A stretch of DNA of 64,000 bases from Buxus sempervirens (taxonomy: Eukaryota > Streptophyta > Magnoliopsida > Buxales > Buxaceae). The stretch spans positions 29,502,766-29,566,765 of the forward strand of contig OX387184.1 of the NCBI GenBank assembly GCA_947561395.2, given 5' to 3'. Both the position numbers and the translations under genes were made by a program. Each line of letters begins with the position of its first letter. Positions within the stretch are counted from its first letter, which is position 1. Below the pieces are notes generated by a model. The model was not told the origin of the DNA, ran no database searches, and saw nothing but the letters and a program-made list of their open reading frames with translations. Shown here one piece after another: positions 11,348 to 21,604 of the stretch.

Positions 11348-12002
11348 TTAAGTTCCTTGTTGTGATATTTCTGTTCTAATGCTGTTCAATACCATTGATA
11401 TTATGATTAGCAGTTTTTTATTCTATTTTTTGGTTAACCTGGTAATTGTTTTTATATTTATTTATCTCATAAAAAAAGTGGGAACAATTCAAATACCCGT
11501 CTGAGAGGTTACATGTGTAACTATGCCCATCCTATTTTGTGTACTTTGAAGATATTGCATCTTCGCAGTAAGTTTGCAATAATTCTTAGTATTTAAATAT
11601 GAAGGCATAGATTTGCACATGTAACATCTTGGATTGTCATATTGACAGTTTGGGGATATCAAGTATGTTACTTGTTGACATGTGATTTATATGTATCTCT
11701 ACTTATAATTTTGGTTTTATCTCTTTGTTCTTCAAATACGTAGTTTTATTGACTTTACGTCAGAAAACTTTACGTATTTGAAGAACTGCGCAGAGATGCT
11801 GCCGAAATTCATGGAGAAATATATGAATCTTATGACAAACAAGTAATGTATTTGGTATTCCTAAATGGGTAAAACCAAGCATAAATTTTAAAACTAACAT
11901 AAGTACCATTTGCTATTAGCTAGATTCATTTATAGAGTATGTTTTACAGAAAGTAATCTTATTCAAAAGCGACGGGTAAATTCTTTCACAACATACTAAT
12001 AG

Positions 12003-15000
12003 ATGGATCGAAGGTGGATGAAAAGATCTAGGTATTTATTATGTTAATTTCTTAATGTTTTGATGAAGGGTGTGTATCTATATTTATTAACTAAATAGGT
12101 TATGTTTACTATGGATGGAATAGGGCTAGTCAAGATTATCAAGATGGAGTCTTGGGTTTCATCAAGTTTGCATGTTCTCGCGGGGCAACTATTAATGGGT
12201 TGTTGAAGTGTCCTTGTCCGAAATGTAATAATGTGTTGTATCAAAGTCAAGAAGTCGCATACGAACACATGATTTGCAATGGATTTGATCAAAACTACAC
12301 AAAATGGTACTATCATGGGGAGGATATTCTCGATTTACAACCCCCCCCCCCCCCCCCCCCCCCCCGTGTTAATCCCATAGTAGATGATGAACAATTTGTG
12401 GGTGATGAAGTTAGGCTCATGGTTAAAGAAGCTTATGGGGTGCAGGATGAAATGGACGTATCTGCGAGTTCTTCACATAGGCCATCAGATGATACCCCAA
12501 CTTGTAATAATCCACAGTTTGAGAAACTCTTCCATGATGCTGGAGAAAAGCTATACCCGGGGTGTAAAAGCCACACGAAATTGTCGTTCATTGTTAAACT
12601 ATTTCATATAAAGTGCCTAAGTGGATGGAGCAATAAGTCATTGACTTTGACGCTTGAGTTGTTGAGAGAGACATTTCCGTTTGTGTCAAAATTGCCAGAA
12701 ACAAGTTCACAGGTCAAGACGATGATATCGGACCTGGGTCTTAATTATAACAAAATAGATGCGTGCCCAAATGACTGTATGCTATATTGGAATGAAACTA
12801 GTGAAAAACAAAAATGTGATATTTGCGGTACTTCTAGATGGAAATCCGAAGACAGTCATTCCAATAAAAAGGGAAAGAAAAAGGCAGCAAAGATATTAAG
12901 GCACTTTCCTTTGAAGCCGCGTCTTCAAAGATTGTATATGTCTACCAAGATTGCCGATGATATGAGATGGCATGTGGATGGTCGTACTGATGATGATAAG
13001 TTAAGGCATCCTGCGGATTCTATGACTTGGAAATATTTTGATGTTATGAATAGCGAGTTCAGTTCTGATCCTCGTAATGTTAAACTGGGCTTAGCATCTG
13101 ACGGCTTCAATCCATTTAGATCAATGAGTATCACCCACAGCACGTGGCCAGTCATTTTGATTCCATATAACTTGCCACCATGGTTGTGCATGAAACAACC
13201 AAACATTATCCTTTCTTTACTCATACCAGGGCCGAAGGGGCCGGGAAATGATATTGATGTGTTATTGCTCCCTCTTATAGAAGAGTTAAAAGACCTATGG
13301 GGTTCTGGGGTTGAGACATATGATGCGTCAAGAAAGGAGGTCTTCACTTTGCGTGCAGGGTTAATTTGGATGATTAGTGATTTCCCTGGGTATGCTATGC
13401 TTTCGGGTTGGAGCACTAAAGGGAAACTTGCATGCCCTTCTTGTCATAAAGACACATGTTCTAAGTATTTGCGTCATAGCCGGAAGCACTGTTATATGGG
13501 TCATCGTCAATTCCTACCTCTTTATCATAAGTTTCGAAAGTAGAAACAATCCTTCAATGGTACCACAGAGACAAGGGAAGCTCCAATAGGATTAATCGGG
13601 TGGGATATTGTTGATCACTTAAGGGACAGTTCACATGTATTCGGGAAGCATACCAGTAAGAAGTACTCTAAAAACACTGGTAAAGGAGCGATGCCCTTTA
13701 ATTGGAAGAAAAATAGCATATTTTTTGAATTGCCATATTGGAGGGATATTATGTTGAAACATAATTTGGACGTGATGCATATTGAGAAGAATGTTTGTGA
13801 TAGTATACTTGGTACATTGTTAAATATTGATGGAAAAACGAAGGACAACTTTAAGGCGCGCTTGGATTTGGTTGACATGGGTATTAGACACGCACTTCAT
13901 CCACAAATGTTACTAGATAGAAAGAAAGCATGTTTGCCGGCTGCATGCTTCTCACTAGACAAACGGGAACAAGATATATTTTGCAAAGTGCTGAAAACTA
14001 TAAAGGTTCCAGATGGTTATTCGTCCAACATTGCTAAACGGGTGAGTAGTAAAGAACGGAAGACATTTGGTCTTAAAAGTCATGATTTCCATGTGTTGCT
14101 GCATCAACTATTGCCTCTTGCTATTCGGAAAGTGTTGCCGAAGAATGTAGCATCTGTATTGATAGAGTTGAGCAACTTTTTTCATCAATTGTGCTTCAAA
14201 GTTTGTGAAGTTGATGACTTGAAGCGCCTTCAAGATAGTATTGCACAAGTATTATGCCAGATGGAGAGGATTTTCCCCCCATCGTTCTTTGATATTATGG
14301 TGCATTTGCCAATTCACTTAGCAAATGAAGCTATGGAAGGGGGGCCTGTCCAATATCGTTGGATGTATCCAATTGAAAGGTACGTATTACAACAGTCTTA
14401 TTAAATGTGTTTCCTTGTATTTCGCCGTCGAATCATATTGATTATCAAGATTTTATGTTTTTCATAATAGGTACTTGTACACCCTAAAGTCATATGTGCG
14501 CAATCGAGCACAACCGGAGGGGTCAATTGCAGAAGGGTATATTGCGGAAGAATGTATGATATTCTATTCCCGATACTTACCTAACGTAGAATCAAAAACT
14601 AATCGGCCGCAAAGAAACTATGATGAAACTGCAATTGGAAGTGCCCAACCATATAAATTATCCAATATTGAGTGGGCACAAGCGCATCGTTATGTGCTTT
14701 TCAATGACGATAGGGTTGCAAGTTTTCGAATGTAAGAAGTTACTTACTAACCTCATCCATTTGTTTCTATATTACAATATTTTCATATTCTTTGAATTAA
14801 TCATTGTATTTTACATTACAGGCGTCATCTAAGCCTTCTTAAGATGTTAACTCCAAGGGCAAGGGAACATGACATACAAAAGAAACATAATAATGAATTC
14901 ATGCAGTGGTTTAAAGAACATGTAAGACACCTTGTTTCATTTATAGAGTTTTAGCTCTACATGTGTTGTTTAATATTGCATTTCTTAACCTACTTGGCCC

Positions 15001-15752
15001 CTTATTTATAGGCCGAGACACTAAAAGCATCAAATAGTGCCGTCTCCGACAACATTATATTGTTGTCACAGGGGCCACAATCAATGGCAAAAAAATTCAA
15101 GGGATACATAAGTAATGGATATCGTTTTTGGACGATGGAGAAAGAGAAATCCTCAAAAAGTCAGAATAGCGGTGTTGTGGTAAAAGCAAGCACTACTAGC
15201 TACGCTAGTACGAAAGATAAAAATCCAATAACAAGTTATATGTCTTTTTACGGGTGTCTGACTGATGTGGTCGAATTGGCATATTCAGAGCAGCTTAGAC
15301 ATGTACTGTTTAAGTGTGATTGGGTTGATATCATGACACAAGGAAGAGGCATTAAGACAGATGAGTTAGGATTTACACTTGTGAACTTCAAACGGTTATT
15401 ATATACTGGTCAACATGTCATGGATGATCCGTTTGTGTTCGCATCTCAAGCTGAACAAGTTTTCTTTGTGGTGGATCCAATCGATGAAGAGTGGAATGTT
15501 GTTGTGAAGACTAAGCCAAGGGACTTTTTTGAATTGATCACGAATGATGATCAACCCATTGATTGCGAGCCATATGCTACCCAACTTGTAACAAATAATG
15601 AAGAAGAGGTTGATGGGTTGAGTTGGGCAAGGGAAGACATACCTGGCACAACAGTTGATGCTCATTCTCATACAAGTACAGAACAGCTCGCATCTTCTAG
15701 TGATCCTATTCATGACGAACAGGGATCGGATTCTGATGATGACCATGAATGA
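12003..15752 (+). CDS. TNP2-type CACTA transposase (Transposase_21 family), one premature stop
   Basis: Exons read as 12003-12031, 12130-14379, 14471-14731, 14822-14921 and 15012-15752, all with GT..AG introns. Exon 1 gives MDRRWMKRS, the usual TNP2 start. Next come the transposase-associated zinc-binding part (CPCPKCNN ... WYYHGE), a 25-C tract coding eight prolines, and the TNP2 core: YPGC, CxxC..SRWK, LGLASDGFNPF, GPGNDIDVLL and HNLDVMHIEKNV. Conserved aspartates in the last three blocks are candidate catalytic residues. The C-terminal exon ends in an acidic tail (DSDDDHE). A TAG at 13541-13543, where relatives have a sense codon (HKFRK-stop-KQSFNG), is the only break I see; the frame continues unchanged after it. 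The protein would cut and join the CACTA ends. Confidence 0.88.
12341..12365. repeat. Homopolymer of 25 C inside the TNP2 coding exon
   Basis: A run of 25 C follows CAA and precedes GTGTT. It codes eight prolines plus the first base of the next codon, so the downstream frame holds only if the run length is 1 modulo 3. Such tracts slip easily in replication and sequencing. Confidence 0.9.
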
Positions 15753-15920
15753 ATTGTATTTGAATTGTAGTGATCATGTTCATTCTCATTTTTTGTCTTG
15801 AATACGACATACTATTTTCTTCTATTAAACTAACTAACAAACAATAGCCGTTTATGATGAATCAGATTGTTATTGACTTGTATGATTTTATTTTCTACAG
15901 CATATAGTGTATTTTATTAG

Positions 15921-17942
15921 ATGGCAGAGGGTGGGCCAGCTAGGAGGGGTAGAGGTCCTACTAGATGCCTTGATATACTTAAACTTCGACCTGGAGAAAA
16001 GTTCAGCATCGATATAGATGAATTGGGGCAGCCAATTGGACCAAATGCCTCCAAATTGGCTAGTTTTTGTGGGACACTGGCACGCGATGGACGTGTTATA
16101 CCCTTGAATCGCTTTGGCTGGCGAGAAGTCACAGATCGGGAGAAGGACCGAGCGTGGTCACTTGTAAAGGTAAATAATCTAAATTTTAATGTAGTTCATT
16201 GCTCAAAATGTCCACATATTTAGCTAATTGGTATTAACTTTTAAATTTCAATTTGTTATGCACCGTAGGAAAAGTTCGAGGTTGAAGAGAGGTTGCGTGA
16301 TGTTATCCTACAATCAATAAATAAAACATGGAGGGCCTATAAGTCCGATTTGAAGCAGAACCATTATGATCCATACGAAACAAATTCTAAACGTATAAAT
16401 CATCGCCCACCAGATGTGGTAGAGGAGCAATGGGCAATTATAGTAGAGTACTGGAACTCACAAAATGCCCAGGTAATTTGTTAATTAGTTAATATGTCTT
16501 ATAAAGCTACTGCATCCTTGTTTATTGACTTTGTATGATTATATGTTGCAGAACTTGTCAGCAAGGAATAAAACTAATCGTGCCAACCAGACCCTTAATC
16601 ATACAGCTGGGACAAAGAGCTTTGCCAGGGTCAGAAACGAACAGGTATAACAAATGGCCACTTATGAATGTCTTGATATACTATTATAAATCTAGTCACC
16701 TCATCAACTTGATGATCGGTTTTCATAGTGTATGATCTTATTTTATTGCTTTCTTATCTCTTCTAAATTGTATAGTAGCTTTTCTATTTTCTTGTATGAT
16801 AAGATGTGATATTTATGTGAATGGGGATTGTATATGAATGCTACGTTTTGCATTCTTTTTTGTTTTTCAGGTTGAATGGCTTTATTTTAGACCAATTTGG
16901 TCTGGACAACCCTCTATTTTTAGGGGAGATGCCGTAGAAATTTTTATTATTTTTTATTTATTTATCTCTACATGTGTTCTTTGTTTTTATATTTCTTCAT
17001 CTTTTTAATCTGGTCAATTGTATTAATTTCTGCTTGTGGATGTTTAAATGATTTATGATCAATTAACACCATATTTTTTTATTAGGGATTGGCGGGCCGT
17101 GCTGAGACTTTTATAAAAACGCATACTCGAAAAGATGGCACGCCAATCAATGATGAAGCAGCCGACAAGATAGTAAGTTATTTCCTCTTATTGTAGGTAT
17201 ACTTGTAGCATACGAATAACTTTATTAGCATCTATTTTGATAACTCAATGATTGCATAAATATTTTTTCAGGATCAAATGTGCACTATCATGGAACAAGG
17301 CACGCCAGATTCGACAGCCCGAGATGATGTATATACTCAAGTCATGGGGCATGACACACATGGCAGGGTGCGGTGTTGTGGGTTAGGCCACACGCCCACT
17401 AGGCTGTGGGGTGGTAGTGCATCCTCGAGTACGTCATCTCAGTATGTCGATATGGATGAATTTAATAGGATGCGAGAACAATTGCAACGTACAGAGGAGC
17501 GGCTAGAAGAAGAGATGCGACAACGACAAACAATTGAAGCAACTATTGCACAGCATGCCAAAGAATTTGAAGAATTTAGAAACTTCATGATGATTAAACA
17601 TCAAACACAGGTATTATATAAATGCCTTACAAAAATACATATAGCACAAATTCATATCATCTTTATATTTAAATACCACACTTAATGATCTTTCTTACAA
17701 TTTATAGTCTCCTGGCGAAACTTCTGCAAATGATAGTCCTCCTCGGGATTTTAGCTACACAGACATGCATTTTTATTATTTGAGGTGAGTAACACAAGAT
17801 AGCTTCGGTTCTATATATATATATATATATTAATTTTTTTTGGCTACTTATAATTTTACTAACGCATGATTCATTGTTATTTTCATGCAGGGCTATTAAA
17901 TTGATACCAGTTGCAATTTCACTTGTTAATGGAAACCATTAA
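15921..17942 (+). CDS. Ptta/En/Spm (TNP1-like, Transposase_24 type) protein
   Basis: Proposed exons: 15921-16169, 16269-16472, 16552-16644, 17086-17172, 17272-17610, 17708-17784 and 17891-17942, with GT..AG borders and compatible phases, ending in TAA. The start is an ATG directly after an AG. The product has a basic N-terminus (MAEGGPARRGRGPTR), the W-rich Ptta core (WREVTDREKDRAW, INKTWRAYKSDLK, VEEQWAIIVEYWNS, NLSARNKTNRANQ), and a C-terminal coiled coil rich in E, R and Q (about 17440-17610). In En/Spm, TNP1-like proteins bind the subterminal repeats and help assemble the ends. I see no stop or frameshift in the proposed exons. The last two exons are least certain. It lies 168 bp after TNP2 on the same strand. 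Confidence 0.82.
16835..16970. repeat. CACTA internal repeat, copy 3 (shortened), inside a TNP1-like intron
   Basis: Shares TTATTTTAGACCAATTTGG, TTTTTAGGGGAGATGC and a pyrimidine tract plus CAG with the other two copies but lacks a good second inverted repeat. It sits in the intron between exons ending 16644 and starting 17086. Confidence 0.75.
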
Positions 17943-18126
17943 TTTACTGTTCTTTAGTTTAATTTATATGACGTGAATGTTTAGAGTATTTTAATTTTAT
18001 TAGAATTTCTTTTAATTCACTTTCTTCTTTGTAATTGTTTTGCTCCATTTGTTATAAAATTTGCTACGAAATGAGATATTTTACAGGATTTTCGGTCCAA
18101 GTAATTATGGTTTTTGTATATGCAGG

Positions 18127-18575
18127 TAAGGGCTTTTACCGCCGCTAAAAGCAAAAAGTTTTCAGCGGCGGTAATTACCGCCGCTTAAAACCAGAGTCGC
18201 ATTTACCTATAGACATTATTAGCGGCGGTAACCACCGCCGCTAAAGGTATATAGGAGCACGTGAGGTTATTAGCGGCGGTAGATACCGCCGCTAATGTAT
18301 GATATTAGCGGCCGTAACTTTTACCGCCGTTAAAAATATCTTATTAAGCGGCGGTAATACCCGCCGGTAAAAAGCCCATTTTACGGCGGTAATAACCGCC
18401 GTTAAATTCCCGCCGCCTATTTCTCCGAAATAGCGGCGGTAATCTTGCTACCACCGTTGCAGGCGTCGCTGATTCGTTTAGCGGCTCCATATTAAGCGGC
18501 GGTAGAATTTACCGCCGTTAAAGCTTTAACGGCGGTAATGTGATCTTTACCGGCGGGACTCTACCGCCGGTAAAA
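18127..18575. repeat. Right subterminal palindromic repeats of the CACTA element
   Basis: About 15 GCGGCGGTAA / TTACCGCCGC units, mostly in facing pairs with 0-6 bases between arms, then the terminal CACTA repeat. Same unit as the left side but without the regular 66-bp spacing. Confidence 0.85.
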
Positions 18576-18593
18576 ATCGAATTTTTTGTAGTG

Positions 18594-18680
18594 ATTTTCA
18601 TCCTTACGATTATAAGATTCAGCAAACAAAAATATGGATTGATATTCCATGCCTAACTATGGAATTCTAGATGCCACAAA
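18594..18680 (+). pseudogene. LINE ORF1 segment between the CACTA element and LTR B
   Basis: It reads FHPYDYKIQQTKIWIDIP, continuing the DUF4283 region cut at 8119 (EWEEH); W..IP is the conserved end of this domain. A stop follows soon after MEF. The segment ends in ACAAA, the target duplication of LTR B, and resumes at 34036. Confidence 0.7.
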
Positions 18681-20487
18681 TGTAACGCCCCAAACGAGTC
18701 AATGCAAAACAGGCACCCAACCTGAATCCGAAGTGCTACTGGGCCCAAAGCATCTAATTACCAAACAATCAAATGTAATTCATTCAACAATTAATATCAA
18801 AGTACGGAAGTTTATAATCAATAAAAACCACAAGCGTGGATAAAAGTGTCCTCCAAACCATCACATCAAAATAAATCGAAGTCTGGTAAATAGGTTCTAT
18901 CACTCTCACTCTCATAATCATCCAATCCATAAAATAAACAAATAAGAAATCAAAGGTATCTATCATCTATAGGTTCCAGCAACTGGTATCTGAAATGAGA
19001 CCCTATTGACACGAAGACCTCCTTGTATGCGCGTCATGGTGATCCACGGACAGCACGTCTGACTCGAAGTGCACGCGGGTGTGGGCCTCTCTTTTTCGGG
19101 GAAATGTCAGGGTTTGGAGTCGCCACTGCCTGATGGGATGCAAGCAGACACCTGGGTGCCTAGGGTTTGTCTATTAGATGGTCTGCGACTTGAGATTCAG
19201 AGTAGGGTCTCGGTTATGGTCCGGGGAAGTCCGTAGACACCCCAATCCGCCCCGTCGGATGACGGGTCTTCCTAGTTATAGTCAACTTGTCTATCTCACC
19301 CAATCCTAATCCGATGTGTACTCTTCACTTTAAGTCTGTGCGGAGACCACCTGAATGGTGTGGGCCTCCTTTATTTATTTTATTTTGTTTATTTTATTGA
19401 TCTGGGTGGGCCCCGTTGGAAGGCCCACGAAATCCCAGATGGACTAAGGGTAGCCCGTATATCCCTTTGGTGGGCTTTAATCTAAGCCTAAAAAAGCCCT
19501 TTAGGGATCTGGTATATTTTGGTTAATTTTATTAAAGTTAAGGTATAAGAGAAATTAAGATTAAGTTTTCAGGTTATTCAGTGGGTCTGGATGATTTGTG
19601 GGCCCTTTGGGTGGGCCTCTTCTCCAGTGGGTCTTGTTCTCTCTGTGGTCACTGTGTTGACCCACAGTGGCCATCCAAACTTGATTTTTAACATGACAAA
19701 CCTAATCTTCTAGGTGTTTAATCATAAGGAAGGGAGGGGGGAAGGTTAGGACTTCTCCCTCTCCATTTGAACTCCCTCTCAAGGAAGCACAGCAAGGACC
19801 ATGTGTGTCCCTGTCTTGGATGTTTAAAAGTGTCCCCCTTTCTTATGAAGATAAGAAGGGGGTGACTTAGTAGGTCTATGCATTATTCTAGCCAACCAAA
19901 CCATCCCACATGCATTCCTAATCAAGCAAACCAAATCATGCTCACAAACAATATGCAAGGAAGACATCAAGACATATTGAAACTTGTGGAAGGGTGCATG
20001 TGATACACTTTGTGTTCATGTTGATGAAAAGGGGACTTTAAGGAAAAGAAAACCTAGGCCTGCATGCTAAGTACAACCTACATGGACATAACAATTTGTA
20101 CCTTCAAAGGAAGGCATGCTAGTGAGTAATACATTCAAAAGAAGACATGCTCGTGGGTGATAGAAGGAGGTGGTGAGTTTAAACATAGTAAAAGTGCTTG
20201 TGAATGGCATTATTTGCATGTGCACAAACAAATCAAAACAGCAAGTAAACTAGGGGGAGTAGTATGTTTTAACATGCTTCTCACGTGCACACACCCATAA
20301 GAATGACCCACACCATGCAATGATGACACCATACTCCAAGATAATTAAGAAGCAAACAAAAGAAAGGGATTGGGGGGTACATTAGACTTGGGAAAGGAGA
20401 ACATGCTCTCCCTCATAAGATAAGAAAAAGAGGTCATAAAGGAATGGGGAATATGGGGATGAGACCTTAGTGACACTTTACATGGAG

Positions 20488-20738
20488 CCCGCATCCTCTC
20501 CAACGCCCCCTCTCCTACAAACTTACAACGCCTATAATTAAGCAACAAGTGTCCACCCAAAAAGTTATGGGAACGTTAAACGTTTGGCTTTTCTTTCTCC
20601 GTCAAATTCAAATGAACACGTTGACTAACCCTCCTTGAGTTAAAATTTACTCAACTAACCCTCCTCAAAACCCAAAAAGTTTTCCTGCCCCACTTCTTGT
20701 CTTCTTCCTCACGAAACACACTTTACCTGCAAGTGTCT
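20488..20738 (+). repeat. Left terminal inverted repeat of MULE1
   Basis: Pairs with 29630-29880. It includes TTATGGGAACGTTAAACG and AACCCTCCTCAAAACCC, found in inverse at the right end with few changes. Matching stops after AAGTGTCT. Confidence 0.85.
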
Positions 20739-21604
20739 TCTTTTTCAAAATAGAGAGTTCGGCCCCCCCTTCTTGTCTTCTGCCTTATCCTGTAGGTGGA
20801 CTTTATTGAATGATTGACTAAATTAAAGAAGCTTCAACTACTTTTTCACAAGCATTGAGGTAAGCTATTACTTTTCTCTGTACATATGTGAAACGTTCCT
20901 TGATATAATATTCTATAGACGAGCTATAACTTTTCTCTGTACATATGTGAAACATTCGTTGATATAATATTCTATAGACAAGTGTGGATTTTTGTATCTA
21001 TTATGACCTTCCTTTAACCAGGCCCAAGACCACCAATACACCAAAAACATACTGATACAGAACGCCATTGGCACATACATTAATGGAAAAGTATTACTCT
21101 AGTTAGAAACCTAGTGTGACCTTCCTTTAACCAGACCTAAGACCACCAATATACTGATATAGAAACCCATTGGCAAAGCTATCTTCAAGGAAAGAATAGA
21201 ATAAGGGGCTTGAAATTTCCTATGACATAAACATAGTTTATAAACATTTTGTTTTATCAAATTTCTTCTATTTACTTTCTTTACAGTCATTATGTTTTAT
21301 ATTTCTCTCAACATGTAATTGGTTGCCAAATCTTTGTCTATTTTTGATGAAAATCATCCTTAATCAATACCACTCAATCTAAATTAGTATACCCCATATT
21401 AGTTGATTGAAACAAATGGGCTTATGAAGTTTTTGATCAGCTAAAATCATATGAATTTTCATTAAAATCAATTCATAGATTTTTTTTATAGGTTTTCCAT
21501 AGTGTCATAGAACTATTTCTCTATCTTCATTTTCTTCAATGTGTCAATCTATGAAGTAAGTAGAAGTAACACTACTAAATTTTAGTTACATTGTTAATCT
21601 GTTC

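Larger units (their letters stand above)
9131..12002. other. CACTA internal non-coding region upstream of TNP2
   Basis: No conserved protein is seen. It holds two of three copies of a 120-bp palindromic repeat (about 10425-10560 and 11210-11347), each next to a pyrimidine tract plus CAG that could act as a splice acceptor, so long introns or alternative leader exons are likely. The rest looks like intronic sequence. Confidence 0.5.
8120..18593 (+). mobile_element. CACTA (En/Spm) transposon, 10,474 bp, TSD ATT
   Basis: Termini are CACTACAAAAAA at the left and its complement TTTTTTGTAGTG at the right; ATT is duplicated at 8117-8119 and 18594-18596. Both subterminal regions are packed with GCGGCGGTAA / TTACCGCCGC palindromic units, as expected for transposase-binding regions of this superfamily. 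It carries a TNP2-type transposase (12003-15752) and a Ptta/TNP1-like gene (15921-17942), both on the plus strand. Intact ends and long open exons suggest it is among the youngest elements here; one premature TAG in TNP2 argues against present autonomy unless read through. Confidence 0.95.

Noticed and set aside
12925..13416. 163-codon minus-strand frame inside TNP2
   Set aside because: Shadow of the TNP2 coding strand.
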